From: Enterobacter sp. JUb54
GTDB lineage: Bacteria > Pseudomonadota > Gammaproteobacteria > Enterobacterales > Enterobacteriaceae
Assembly: GCF_014298075.1 (NCBI RefSeq)
Contig: NZ_CP060418.1
Coordinates: forward strand, 4,464,001-4,528,000
DNA: 64,000 bases
Direction of reading: 5' to 3'
A program made the position numbers and the translations under genes. Shown here one piece after another: positions 55,959 through 64,000 of this stretch. Under the pieces are notes generated by a model. It was not told where the DNA came from, searched no databases, and was given only the letters and a program-made list of their open reading frames with translations. Each line of letters begins with the position of its first letter. The stretch's first letter is position 1.

Positions 55959-57410
55959 TTATTTGTCAGTAGTCATAATAGGGGCAGGTGGTACGGGTTG
56001 ACCAAAACGGTTTCCCACCACAAAAGCCAGCAAACTTAGCAGTAGCGAGGGCACGATCGGATGAAAGCCCAGGTACTGAATCTTGAACGTGGCGAGGACG
56101 GCATACAGTATGCCGCCGACCAGCATGGCGCTGAGCGCACCGGCCGCATTCGCACGCTCCCAGTACAGTCCCAGCACCAGCGGCCATAGGAACACCGCTT
56201 CCAGGCCACCAAAGGCTAACAGGTTCAGCCAGATGATCATTTCAGGTGGCCGCCAAGCCGCCAGCAGCAGCAGCGCGCCGAGGATCAGCGTAATCAGCGC
56301 CGACATCCGCTTCAGGCGTTTCTCGTTATGCAGCTGTTCCGGGTGCAGGTTCAGGTACAAATCCTTAATGATCGTAGCGGAACTCTGTAATAACTGCGCG
56401 TTGATCGTCGACATGATCGCCGCCATCGGTGCGGCAAGGAAGATCCCGGCGGCAAACGGCGGCAGCACTTTCACCATCAGTGTCGGGATCACCAGATCGG
56501 GAATCGTCAGATCCGGGATCACCGCACGGCCCAGGGCACCGGCGAGGTGCATACCAAACATCAGGATCGCCACCACGATGGTGCCGAGAATAATCCCGCG
56601 GTGCACCGCCTTGCTGTCTTTATAGGAGATACAGCGCACCGCCGTGTGCGGCAGCCCGATAACCCCAAAGCAGACCAGCACCCAGAAAGAGGTCATAAAG
56701 GTCGGTGACAGAATATCGTCCGCTCCCTGAGGCGCAACCAGCTTCGGATCGATGTGTTCCAGGGTCTGCACCGCCTGGCTCAGACCACCGGCTGCATGAA
56801 CGATACCGACCAGCAGCACGATGGTGCCAACCAGCATCACCAGCCCCTGCATCGCATCATTCAGCACGCTGGCGCGGAAGCCGCCGAAAGCAGTGTAGAG
56901 CGCGATACTGATGCCGAAAATCAGCAGGCCGGTTTCGTATGGGATACCGGCAGCGGTTTCCAGTAATCGCGCGCCGCCGATAAACTGCACCGTCATTGCG
57001 CCGATAAACGCAACCAGCAGGCTGAGGCTTGCCAGCCACACCAGCAGACGGCTTTGGTAGCGAGCGAACAGCATATCGTTGAGGGTTACCGCGTTATAAC
57101 GACGGGCAAGGATCGCGAATTTTTTTCCCAGCACGCCCAGAGACAACCACACGGCAGGCAGCTGGATCATCGCCAGCAGGACCCAGCCAAGCCCGTATTT
57201 ATAGGCCGCACCCGGGCCACCAATGAATGAACTGGCGCTGATATAGGTGGCGGTCAGGGTCATGGCCAGCACGAAGCCGCCCATTGAACGGCTGCCGAGA
57301 AAATATTCGTTGAGGAAGGTGCCGGTCGTGCGTTTGCGCATCGCATAAATCGACAGGCCAAACACCACCACCAGGTAGGCGACCAGCGGCAGGATCACTT
57401 CAGGCTGCAT
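55959..57410 (-). CDS. panF: Sodium/pantothenate symporter PanF
   Basis: A 483-residue solute:sodium symporter (SSS family) of the E. coli length with about thirteen membrane segments. The ATG at 57410 ([18 protein letters not shown]) is preferred over one two codons upstream because the GGAGG ribosome binding site is then at normal distance. It imports pantothenate for coenzyme A synthesis. It overlaps yhdT by 11 bp, as in the E. coli yhdT-panF-prmA unit. Confidence 0.96.
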   Translation of the reverse strand: MQPEVILPLVAYLVVVFGLSIYAMRKRTTGTFLNEYFLGSRSMGGFVLAMTLTATYISASSFIGGPGAAYKYGLGWVLLAMIQLPAVWLSLGVLGKKFAILARRYNAVTLNDMLFARYQSRLLVWLASLSLLVAFIGAMTVQFIGGARLLETAAGIPYETGLLIFGISIALYTAFGGFRASVLNDAMQGLVMLVGTIVLLVGIVHAAGGLSQAVQTLEHIDPKLVAPQGADDILSPTFMTSFWVLVCFGVIGLPHTAVRCISYKDSKAVHRGIILGTIVVAILMFGMHLAGALGRAVIPDLTIPDLVIPTLMVKVLPPFAAGIFLAAPMAAIMSTINAQLLQSSATIIKDLYLNLHPEQLHNEKRLKRMSALITLILGALLLLAAWRPPEMIIWLNLLAFGGLEAVFLWPLVLGLYWERANAAGALSAMLVGGILYAVLATFKIQYLGFHPIVPSLLLSLLAFVVGNRFGQPVPPAPIMTTDK

Positions 57411-57642
57411 CGTCATCCTCCAGAGGAATGTCGCAGTAGATAAACTTCACCATGGCCCAGCACAGCAGCGTAAACAGCAGGGGCACCAGCAGGCAGGCCA
57501 TTTCGAACCAGTGCGGCAGACCGGTGATGCCAATGCCATTACCCGGTAGGTAAGCCGCGAGCAGCCAGGCAGCAAGATAGAGAAGGGTCAGCCACAGCGC
57601 CCAGCGCGCTTCTTTGTGGGCCTGAACAAACCGTTTGTCCAT
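57400..57642 (-). CDS. yhdT: DUF997 membrane protein YhdT
   Basis: An 80-residue protein of the E. coli length with two membrane segments (ALWLTLLYLAAWLLAAYL and EMACLLVPLLFTLLCWAMV) and an acidic tail EDDDAA. It always precedes panF; a role as a small subunit or assembly partner of the sodium symporter is plausible but unproven. A terminator separates it from accC. Confidence 0.93.
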   Translation of the reverse strand: MDKRFVQAHKEARWALWLTLLYLAAWLLAAYLPGNGIGITGLPHWFEMACLLVPLLFTLLCWAMVKFIYCDIPLEDDDAA

Positions 57643-57713
57643 TTTTGAGTCCCGGGAGGATGAAGAAAGCGGGGATTGTACCGCATGGTAAAGATGAGGG
57701 GAGAGAAAAAGAA

Positions 57714-57738
57714 AAAAGGCCGGGTTAACCGGCCTTTT
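57714..57738 (-). terminator. Terminator of the accBC unit
   Basis: AAAAGGCCGG at 57714-57723 pairs perfectly with CCGGCCTTTT at 57729-57738 over a 5-nt loop, with a T-rich stretch on the minus strand. It separates accC from yhdT. Confidence 0.9.
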
Positions 57739-57753
57739 GCTGCATGTGCAGGA

Positions 57754-59103
57754 TTATTTTTCCTGCAGACCGAGTTTTTTCTCCAGATAGTGGATGTTGG
57801 TTCCACCGTGCTGGAAATTCTCGTCATTCATGATGCGAATCTGCAGATCGACGTTGGTTTTGATACCATCGATGATCAGTTCCTGCAGCGCATTTTTCAT
57901 GCGTGAAATGGCAACATCACGGTTCTCACCGTAACAAATCAGCTTGCCAATCATTGAGTCATAGTACGGAGGCACGGTATAGCCTGCGTAGATATGAGAC
58001 TCCCAGCGCACGCCAAAACCGCCAGGCGCGTGGAAGCGGGTAATTTTACCCGGGCTCGGCAGGAAGGTGTTCGGGTCTTCGGCGTTGATACGGCATTCAA
58101 CCGCATGGCCACGGACATGAACTTCTTCTTGCTTGATGGACAGCGGCTGACCTGCAGCAATACGCAGCTGTTCTTTGATCAGGTCAACGCCGGTGATCAT
58201 TTCAGTGACCGGGTGTTCAACCTGAATACGGGTGTTCATTTCAATGAAGTAGAACTCGCCGTTTTCGAACAGGAACTCGAAAGTCCCGGCGCCACGATAG
58301 CCGATGTCGACACAGGCTTTGGAGCAGCGCTCGCCGATGTAGCGACGCAGTTCCGGCGTAATACCCGGTGCTGGCGCTTCTTCGACCACTTTCTGGTGAC
58401 GACGCTGCATAGAACAGTCGCGTTCTGCCAGATAGATAGCGTTGCCCTGGCCGTCAGCCAGTACCTGGATCTCGATGTGACGCGGATTTTCCAGATACTT
58501 TTCCATGTAGACCATGTCATTGTTGAACGCGGCTTTCGCTTCAGCTTTGGTCATGGAGATGGATTGCGCCAGTTCGGCATCGCTGCGCACAACGCGCATG
58601 CCGCGACCGCCGCCGCCGCCGGAGGCTTTGATGATAACCGGGTAGCCGATGCGTTTCGCATGGGCACGGTTAGCATCCATATCTTCACCCAGAGGGCCGT
58701 CAGAACCTGGAACGGTCGGAACGCCCGCTTTCTTCATCGCGGTGATTGCGGACACTTTGTCGCCCATCAGGCGAATCGTGTCGGCTTTCGGGCCGATAAA
58801 GATAAAGCCAGAACGTTCTACCTGCTCGGCGAAGTTCGCGTTCTCCGAGAGGAAGCCGTATCCCGGGTGGATAGCCACCGCACCGGTGATTTCAGCTGCG
58901 CTGATGATCGCCGGGATGTTCAGATAGCTTTTTACGGACGGAGCCGGGCCGATACAGACCGTCTCATCCGCTAACAATACGTGTTTTAGATCGCGATCCG
59001 CAGTGGAGTGCACAGCAACGGTCTTGATGCCCAGTTCTTTACAGGCACGCAGGATACGCAGTGCAATCTCGCCACGGTTGGCGATAACAATTTTATCCAG
59101 CAT
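57754..59103 (-). CDS. accC: Biotin carboxylase subunit of acetyl-CoA carboxylase
   Basis: A 449-residue ATP-grasp enzyme of the E. coli length. The glycine-rich ATP loop [10 protein letters not shown], the [15 protein letters not shown] active-site segment and the C-terminal cap are present. It carboxylates biotin on AccB with bicarbonate and ATP, the first step of fatty acid synthesis. It follows accB by 10 bp. Confidence 0.98.
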   Translation of the reverse strand: MLDKIVIANRGEIALRILRACKELGIKTVAVHSTADRDLKHVLLADETVCIGPAPSVKSYLNIPAIISAAEITGAVAIHPGYGFLSENANFAEQVERSGFIFIGPKADTIRLMGDKVSAITAMKKAGVPTVPGSDGPLGEDMDANRAHAKRIGYPVIIKASGGGGGRGMRVVRSDAELAQSISMTKAEAKAAFNNDMVYMEKYLENPRHIEIQVLADGQGNAIYLAERDCSMQRRHQKVVEEAPAPGITPELRRYIGERCSKACVDIGYRGAGTFEFLFENGEFYFIEMNTRIQVEHPVTEMITGVDLIKEQLRIAAGQPLSIKQEEVHVRGHAVECRINAEDPNTFLPSPGKITRFHAPGGFGVRWESHIYAGYTVPPYYDSMIGKLICYGENRDVAISRMKNALQELIIDGIKTNVDLQIRIMNDENFQHGGTNIHYLEKKLGLQEK

Positions 59104-59113
59104 GTTCGCCTCG

Positions 59114-59578
59114 TTACTCGATGACTACCAGCGGCTCGTCAAATTCTACCGGTTGGCCACTTTCGATCAGAATGGCTTTCACCACGCCGGCTTTATCGGC
59201 TTCGATCTGGTTCATCATTTTCATTGCTTCTACGATGCACAGGGTGTCGCCCACGTTAACTTTCTGACCGATTTCCACAAACGCTTTAGCGTCCGGGCTC
59301 GGGGTACGGTAGAAAGTACCGACCATCGGGGAACGTACGATGTGACCGCTGATTTCTGCTTTCGCCGGCGCTGCTTCTGCCTGAGCGGCAGCTGCTGGTG
59401 CTGCTGCAACCGGAGCCTGCATCATTGGTGCGGCATAGGCCTGCTGCATGACCGGGTAGCCCGCATTTGGTGCGGCACGGCTGATGCGTACAGACTCTTC
59501 GCCTTCAGAAATTTCCAGTTCGGAGATGCCTGATTCTTCAACCAGCTCGATCAGCTTTTTAATCTTACGAATATCCAT
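59114..59578 (-). CDS. accB: Biotin carboxyl carrier protein AccB
   Basis: A 154-residue protein (E. coli 156). The C-terminal biotinyl domain has the EAMKMM motif with biotinylated Lys120 and the thumb region; between it and the N-terminal part lies an Ala/Pro/Gln-rich linker (residues 42-75). It carries carboxybiotin between AccC and AccA/AccD. aroQ ends 22 bp upstream, so accB may be read from the aroQ promoter as well as its own. Confidence 0.98.
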   Translation of the reverse strand: MDIRKIKKLIELVEESGISELEISEGEESVRISRAAPNAGYPVMQQAYAAPMMQAPVAAAPAAAAQAEAAPAKAEISGHIVRSPMVGTFYRTPSPDAKAFVEIGQKVNVGDTLCIVEAMKMMNQIEADKAGVVKAILIESGQPVEFDEPLVVIE

Positions 59579-59600
59579 GAGTGGGTTCCGTACTCTTTGT

Positions 59601-60053
59601 TTAGTGTGATTGTGACAGGCGTTTTACCGCCGTCTGTAAAGCGTATGAATAGCCGTCCGCACCAAGTCCGCAGATGACGCCCGAGGCGATATCCGACAGA
59701 TAGGAGTGGTGACGGAACGGTTCGCGTGCATGTACGTTGCTCAGGTGGATCTCGATAAACGGGATACTCACCGCAAGTAACGCATCGCGGATAGCCACGC
59801 TGGTGTGCGTAAACGCGGCCGGATTAATCAGGATATAGTCCACAGTGTCTTTAGCCTGATGAATTCGGTCGATGAGCGCGAACTCCGCATTGGACTGCAG
59901 GTGATCCAGCGTGGCATTCAGAGCCGAGGCTTCTGACTGCAATTGGTTAACAATCTCAGAAAGCTTAAGGGTTCCGTACTTCTCAGGCTCGCGTGTTCCA
60001 AGCATGTTAAGGTTGGGTCCGTTTAAAAGCAAAATGCGAAACTTGTCAGCCAT
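59601..60053 (-). CDS. aroQ: Type II 3-dehydroquinate dehydratase AroQ
   Basis: A 150-residue protein starting [19 protein letters not shown]. The start at 60053 is chosen because an AGGAGA ribosome binding site precedes it; a codon seven triplets upstream is in frame but lies before that site. Type II hallmarks are [16 protein letters not shown] with the catalytic tyrosine, the [17 protein letters not shown] segment and [14 protein letters not shown]. It dehydrates 3-dehydroquinate to 3-dehydroshikimate as a dodecamer. E. coli K-12 has only the unrelated type I enzyme AroD. Confidence 0.96.
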   Translation of the reverse strand: MADKFRILLLNGPNLNMLGTREPEKYGTLKLSEIVNQLQSEASALNATLDHLQSNAEFALIDRIHQAKDTVDYILINPAAFTHTSVAIRDALLAVSIPFIEIHLSNVHAREPFRHHSYLSDIASGVICGLGADGYSYALQTAVKRLSQSH

Positions 60054-60162
60054 TGTGCGGCTATCTCCTGCCATTCTCGGGTAAAAAACAAAATATACCT
60101 TCGAAGCGCGCTTGTCACCTTTTCAGAGTCCGAAAACCCTGTCAGGAAAACCAAAGTCGCAC

Positions 60163-60190
60163 ATTATAACGATTTCGTAGCATTTGGCAG
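60163..60190 (-). promoter_or_regulatory. Probable promoter of aroQ-accBC
   Basis: On the minus strand a perfect -10 TATAAT (60168-60163) lies 16 bp after CTGCCA (60190-60185), a 4 of 6 match to the -35 consensus. It is about 105 bp upstream of aroQ. Confidence 0.6.
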
Positions 60191-60216
60191 CTAAATACTG
60201 GTCTTATCAGGGAAGA

Positions 60217-60254
60217 TTATCAACCGCTATTGTTAAAAGCGTCGCGGTTGATAA
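60217..60254. repeat. 11-bp perfect inverted repeat between aroQ and msrQ
   Basis: TTATCAACCGC at 60217-60227 is exactly complementary to 60244-60254, with 16 bases between. It lies upstream of the aroQ promoter and 33 bp beyond the msrQ stop codon. No T run of terminator type follows on the minus strand, so an operator is possible. Confidence 0.5.
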
Positions 60255-60286
60255 AAGATCTGCGGGAAACTGCACATATCCGGTGA

Positions 60287-60886
60287 TTAACGCCACCACT
60301 GACGGAACTTCTTGTAACGCCATGCTAAAAGCAGTGCGGCGAGTACCGCATAAATCACCGGTTGCGGGGATAAAATCTTCACCGACCACAGGTAATGAAC
60401 CGGCGCGAGGATCGCCACCAGATAGACGAAGTTGTGCAATGTTTGCCAACGACGGCCTAATTTTCGCTGTAGTGCCTGAGTCGAGGTCGCGGCCAGCGCC
60501 AGCAAAATCAACCAGCTGATAAGGCCGAGTGTGAGATACGGTCTGCTGACTACCTCTGAACCCAGCAGCGCCAGGTTGTTGATCCCTAACTCCAGCAATG
60601 TGTAGCTGGTGAGATGCAGCGTCGCCCAGGCGAAACACCATAATCCCAACAAACGCCGGGTACGAATCAATAATGGTTGTTTAGCGTAGCGCGCCAGCGG
60701 CGAGACAAGCAAGGTCGCGAGCAAAAATTTAAGAGCCATCCTACCGGTAAAGTGTTGAATATCTTTTGCCGGGTCGGCGCTAAAGTAGCCCTGCTGTCCG
60801 GCCCAGAACAGCCAGATGAACGGTAAAAAACCGGCCAGATGGAGAACCACTTTCAGCCAGGTAATCTGTTTTACACTCAGGCGCAC
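60287..60886 (-). CDS. msrQ: Haem-binding membrane subunit MsrQ
   Basis: A 199-residue ferric-reductase-like protein with about six membrane segments and the histidines for b-type haem (for example [11 protein letters not shown] with HF before it, and WATLHLTSY). It passes electrons from the quinone pool or flavin reductase to MsrP. The GTG start shares one base with the msrP stop codon (TAGTG). Its stop lies 233 bp from the aroQ start. Confidence 0.95.
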   Translation of the reverse strand: MRLSVKQITWLKVVLHLAGFLPFIWLFWAGQQGYFSADPAKDIQHFTGRMALKFLLATLLVSPLARYAKQPLLIRTRRLLGLWCFAWATLHLTSYTLLELGINNLALLGSEVVSRPYLTLGLISWLILLALAATSTQALQRKLGRRWQTLHNFVYLVAILAPVHYLWSVKILSPQPVIYAVLAALLLAWRYKKFRQWWR

Positions 60887-61887
60887 TAGTAGTTCTCCCG
60901 CAGATTAAGACCCCGATAGAGCGAGGCCACTTCGTCAGCATAGCCGTTGAATAACAAGGTGGGCTGGCGCTTAACGTCGAGCACGCCCCCGGAACCGATA
61001 AAGCGTTCTGTGGCCTGCGACCAGCGCGGATGGTCGACATGAGGATTCACATTGGCGTAAAAGCCATATTCTTCCGGGCCAGCCAGATTCCAGGTGGTGG
61101 GGGGGCGCTCGCGGGTCAACTCGATGCTGACGATCGATTTAATGCCTTTAAAACCATATTTCCACGGCACGGTCAGGCGCACCGGCGCGCCGTTTTGCGG
61201 CGGCAATGCTTTACCATAGACGCCAACGCTTAACAGCGTCAAAGGGTGCATCGCTTCATCCAGCCGCAACCCTTCCACATAAGGATAAGCCAGTCCGCCG
61301 CCGATAAAACGGTCCTTCTGCCCCGGCATCTGGTCCGGAGCGTAGATCGTTTTAAACGCCACGAACCGGGCATTGCTGGTGGGTTCAACCAGCGCCAGCA
61401 GTTTATGCAGCGGGAAACCGACCCACGGCACCACCATCGACCAGGCCTCCACGCAGCGCATCCGGTAAATCCGTTCCTCCAGTGGGAAACGCCTGGTGAG
61501 GTCATCATGATCAAGGGTCAGTGGTTTAGCGACTTCACCGCCAATGGTCAGCGTCCAGGGATCGGTACGCAGGCTGCCGGCATTGGCGGCAGGGTCGGCT
61601 TTATCGAGGCCAAATTCATAGAAATTGTTGTAGCCCGCGACTTTATCTTCCGGTGTCAGGGCGAGGGAGCTTTGCCATTGTGCGGGCTTGTCGAAGGTTA
61701 ACGCTTTTCCTGCCGGGGCGGGAGGGCGGTCATGGCCTTTGAACCAATCCAGAAGATCGGCCTGGGCGACAGGAGAAAGTGAGAGGGCCGTGGCGGTAAT
61801 ACCGAGGGTCTTCAGAACCTGGCGGCGCTGCAGCATAAAAACGGATTCAGCCGTTACATCGGCTTCCGTGAGTTTTTTGGGTTTCAT
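60886..61887 (-). CDS. msrP: Periplasmic protein-methionine-sulfoxide reductase catalytic subunit MsrP
   Basis: A 333-residue protein (E. coli 334). A twin-arginine signal ([18 protein letters not shown], Arg21 and Arg22) directs folded export. The molybdopterin fold has the Mo-ligating cysteine in [15 protein letters not shown]. The start at 61887 follows a GGAGG ribosome binding site; an ATG five codons upstream precedes that site. With MsrQ it repairs oxidised methionines in envelope proteins. In E. coli K-12 msrPQ lie elsewhere on the chromosome. Confidence 0.96.
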   Translation of the reverse strand: MKPKKLTEADVTAESVFMLQRRQVLKTLGITATALSLSPVAQADLLDWFKGHDRPPAPAGKALTFDKPAQWQSSLALTPEDKVAGYNNFYEFGLDKADPAANAGSLRTDPWTLTIGGEVAKPLTLDHDDLTRRFPLEERIYRMRCVEAWSMVVPWVGFPLHKLLALVEPTSNARFVAFKTIYAPDQMPGQKDRFIGGGLAYPYVEGLRLDEAMHPLTLLSVGVYGKALPPQNGAPVRLTVPWKYGFKGIKSIVSIELTRERPPTTWNLAGPEEYGFYANVNPHVDHPRWSQATERFIGSGGVLDVKRQPTLLFNGYADEVASLYRGLNLRENY

Positions 61888-61964
61888 GACATCCTCCGGC
61901 ATGCTTTTTCCTAAGCATGACGGAGGCGAAGCGTTATCGCGAATATGTCACGAAAAATTGCAGA

Positions 61965-62939
61965 TTAGGCGATCTTCACCAGCGTCCGGCCCTGGATCTG
62001 GTTATTGATGATTTTGTCGGCGAATGCCGGTGCCTCTGCGAGGGCGATCTCGGTGGTGCTGGTGGCGTAGAACGATTCCGGTAGATCGCGGACCAGACGC
62101 TGCCAGGCTTCGGCACGGCGTGCCGGTGGCGTCATCACCGAGTCCACGCCCTGCAGGCGGACGTTACGCAAAATAAACGGCATGACCGTGGTGGGCAGCG
62201 CGAAGCCCCCGGCCAGGCCACAGGCGGCGACGCAGCCGCCATAGTTCATCTGTGCCAGCACTTTCGCCAGCACTTTATCCCCAACGGTATCGACCGCACC
62301 GGCCCACAGCTGTTTTTCCAGCGGACGGGTTTCGGCAAACTCTTCACGCCCGAGAATGCGTTGAGCACCGAGGCTTTTCAGGTATTCATGCGTGCTTTCG
62401 CGACCCGATACCGCGACGACCTGGTAACCCAGTTGATGCAGCAGCGCAACGGCGGTGCTGCCAACGCCGCCGCTGGCGCCCGTCACCACGATTTCGCCAT
62501 CCTGCGGGCGAACACCGGCATCTTCCAGCGCCATCACGCACAGCATGGCGGTAAAACCGGCGGTGCCGATAGCCATAGCTTTACGGCCATCCAGGCCAGC
62601 GGGCATGGCGACCAGCCAGTCACCCTTCACCCGGGCGCGCTCTGCCAGGCCGCCCCAGTGGTTTTCACCGACGCCCCAGCCGGTCAGCAGCACTTTCTGG
62701 CCGCTGTGGAAACGGGGATCTTCGCTGGCGTGAACCGTGCCGGCGAAATCGATGCCAGGAATCATCGGAAAGTTTCGAATGATTTTTCCCTTGCCGGTGA
62801 TCGCCAGCGCATCTTTATAGTTGAGGCTGGACCATTGAATATCGACGGTGACATCGCCTTGCGGCAGTTGCCCGGCGTCGATGGTTTGCACCGAAGAGAT
62901 TGTTTTGCCATCCTGCTGTTCTAATATTAAAGCCTGCAT
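61965..62939 (-). CDS. acuI: Acrylyl-CoA reductase AcuI (YhdH)
   Basis: A 324-residue NADPH-dependent enzyme of the quinone-oxidoreductase/MDR family, the E. coli length, without zinc-ligand cysteines. Motifs are NYKDALAITGKGKI, GIDFAGTV and the Rossmann loop VTGASGGVGSTAVALLHQLG. It reduces toxic acryloyl-CoA to propanoyl-CoA. It is divergent from csrD with a 222-bp gap. Confidence 0.96.
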   Translation of the reverse strand: MQALILEQQDGKTISSVQTIDAGQLPQGDVTVDIQWSSLNYKDALAITGKGKIIRNFPMIPGIDFAGTVHASEDPRFHSGQKVLLTGWGVGENHWGGLAERARVKGDWLVAMPAGLDGRKAMAIGTAGFTAMLCVMALEDAGVRPQDGEIVVTGASGGVGSTAVALLHQLGYQVVAVSGRESTHEYLKSLGAQRILGREEFAETRPLEKQLWAGAVDTVGDKVLAKVLAQMNYGGCVAACGLAGGFALPTTVMPFILRNVRLQGVDSVMTPPARRAEAWQRLVRDLPESFYATSTTEIALAEAPAFADKIINNQIQGRTLVKIA

Positions 62940-63161
62940 ATGCGGGTCCTTATATGTACAAAGATTGGAAAAATTTTTCTGCAGACTATACTCGCTATCG
63001 GCATTATTACGCCGATTTAACGCAATAAATTGCCAGATACGCCAGCTTTGATAGTATGCCTCGCGCTTTAGAAAGTTAGTGCTTACTTTAGGTATAGCAG
63101 CGCTAGTACAGGAGCCTGAATTTCTATCGGGCGGTCATTCACTCGCGGAGTTAACACAGGG

Positions 63162-64000
63162 ATGCGATTAACGACGAAGTTCTCAGCATTTGTCACGCTG
63201 CTTACCATCCTGACCATCTTTGTCACGCTTATAGGCGCTTCGCTGAGTTTCTATAACGGTATTCAGCTGAAAATGGAAAATCGCGTCCAGGCCGTGGCGA
63301 CGATGCTGGATAACCGCCTGGTGACCTCTTCCTTTGATAAGCTTGAGCCGCAGATGGATGAGCTGATGACGCCGGTCGAGATCGTCCGGGTGGATTTCCT
63401 GCTCGGCGGGAAGTCGGTGTACAGCCACTCGCGTAGCGACAGCTATCGTCCGCTGGGAAGTAATAATCAGTATCGTGAAATCATTGTACCGTCGTTAAAA
63501 CACCCGGGGATGACGCTTCATCTGGTCTATCTCGACCCGATGGTGAACTATTTCCGCGCGCTGCATATCACCGCGCCGTTATCGATTGCCATCGGCCTGA
63601 TGGTGCTGGCGATTTTCTTTTCCGTACGCTGGGTACGTCGTCAACTGGCGGGGCAGGAACTGCTGGAGGTGAGGGCGGCGCGGATCCTTAGCGGAGAGCG
63701 TGGGCCTCAGGTGAGAGGGTCGGTACACGAGTGGCCGGCCAGCACCAGTAGCGCGCTGGATATGCTGCTCTCTGAACTGCAGTTTGCCAGCGACCAGCGC
63801 AGCCGTATGGATACGCTTATTCGTTCTTATGCCGCGCAGGATTCGAAAACCGGGCTAAGCAATCGCCTGTTTTTTGACAACCAGCTGGCTACCCTGCTGG
63901 AAGATCAGGAAAAAGTCGGGTCACACGGCATCGTCATGATGATTCGCCTGCCGGAGTTCGACCTGCTCCGTGATAACTGGGGACGCGCGGCTGCCGAAGA
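63162..64000 (+). CDS. csrD: RNase E specificity factor CsrD, 3' end outside window
   Basis: The first 279 residues are present, beginning MRLTTKFSAFVTLLTILTIF; the frame is still open at 64000. Two membrane segments (about residues 8-30 and 140-160) enclose a periplasmic sensor loop, followed by a HAMP-like region and the start of the degenerate GGDEF domain (AQDSKTGLSNRLFFDNQLATLL). The full protein (646 residues in E. coli) targets CsrB and CsrC RNAs for decay by RNase E and does not make or break cyclic di-GMP. Confidence 0.95.
   Translation, partial: MRLTTKFSAFVTLLTILTIFVTLIGASLSFYNGIQLKMENRVQAVATMLDNRLVTSSFDKLEPQMDELMTPVEIVRVDFLLGGKSVYSHSRSDSYRPLGSNNQYREIIVPSLKHPGMTLHLVYLDPMVNYFRALHITAPLSIAIGLMVLAIFFSVRWVRRQLAGQELLEVRAARILSGERGPQVRGSVHEWPASTSSALDMLLSELQFASDQRSRMDTLIRSYAAQDSKTGLSNRLFFDNQLATLLEDQEKVGSHGIVMMIRLPEFDLLRDNWGRAAAE

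Noticed and set aside
57994-58974. A 326-codon open frame opposite accC
   Set aside because: Antisense shadow of a conserved gene; composition rich in Asp, Phe and Arg as typical for such shadows, without any family match.

Overview
The window is a chromosomal segment of a gamma-proteobacterium of the Enterobacteriaceae, most likely a Klebsiella. The 16S rRNA variable regions and the gene order fit the Klebsiella/Enterobacter group; from memory the 16S V1 and V3 stretches look most like K. aerogenes, but that is recall and not a search. Gene order is close to the 72-75 minute region of Escherichia coli K-12, with several insertions and deletions. Almost all of it is core housekeeping sequence. 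No prophage, IS element or CRISPR array was seen.

Layout. 1-2572: end of yhfA, then prkB, yheU and yheT. 2573-7619: an accessory block absent from E. coli K-12 at this position, holding a three-gene minus-strand operon (small secreted protein of unknown function, AcrB-type RND pump without its own membrane fusion protein gene, TetR regulator) with a perfect 35-bp palindrome at its 5' end, followed by a secreted NTF2/SnoaL-like protein. 7620-16499: yheS, kefGB-yheV, slyD, slyX, fkpA, yheO-tusDCB. 16522-21073: the str operon (rpsL, rpsG, fusA, tufA). 21160-22406: bfd and bfr behind a Fur-like site, and a short prepilin peptidase that is all that remains of the E. coli gsp region here. 22585-36478: the S10, spc and alpha ribosomal protein operons including secY and rpoA, with their promoters, leaders and terminators.

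36545-46827: yhdN, zntR, arfA, mscL, then the minus-strand run def-fmt-rsmB-trkA, and the plus-strand run dprA-smg-yrdD-tsaC-aroE-yrdB facing yrdA. 46980-52642: a complete rRNA operon in the E. coli rrnD position, 16S-23S-5S-tRNA-Thr(GGT)-5S, whose 16S-23S spacer contains no tRNA. 52683-64000: yhdV, dusB-fis, yhdT-panF-prmA, aroQ-accB-accC, msrPQ, acuI, and the start of csrD, which runs off the window.

How it fits together: most genes serve translation (ribosomal proteins, elongation factors, rRNA, fMet formylation and deformylation, tRNA modification by TusBCD, TsaC and DusB, ribosome rescue by ArfA, L11 methylation by PrmA), with accompanying functions in envelope protein folding and repair (FkpA, MsrPQ), ion and osmotic control (KefGB, TrkA, MscL, ZntR), iron storage (Bfr/Bfd), fatty acid synthesis (AccBC) and shikimate metabolism (AroE, AroQ). 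The least explained parts are the efflux block, the tRNA-less rRNA spacer, the structured leader of yheO, and the reduced gsp locus.
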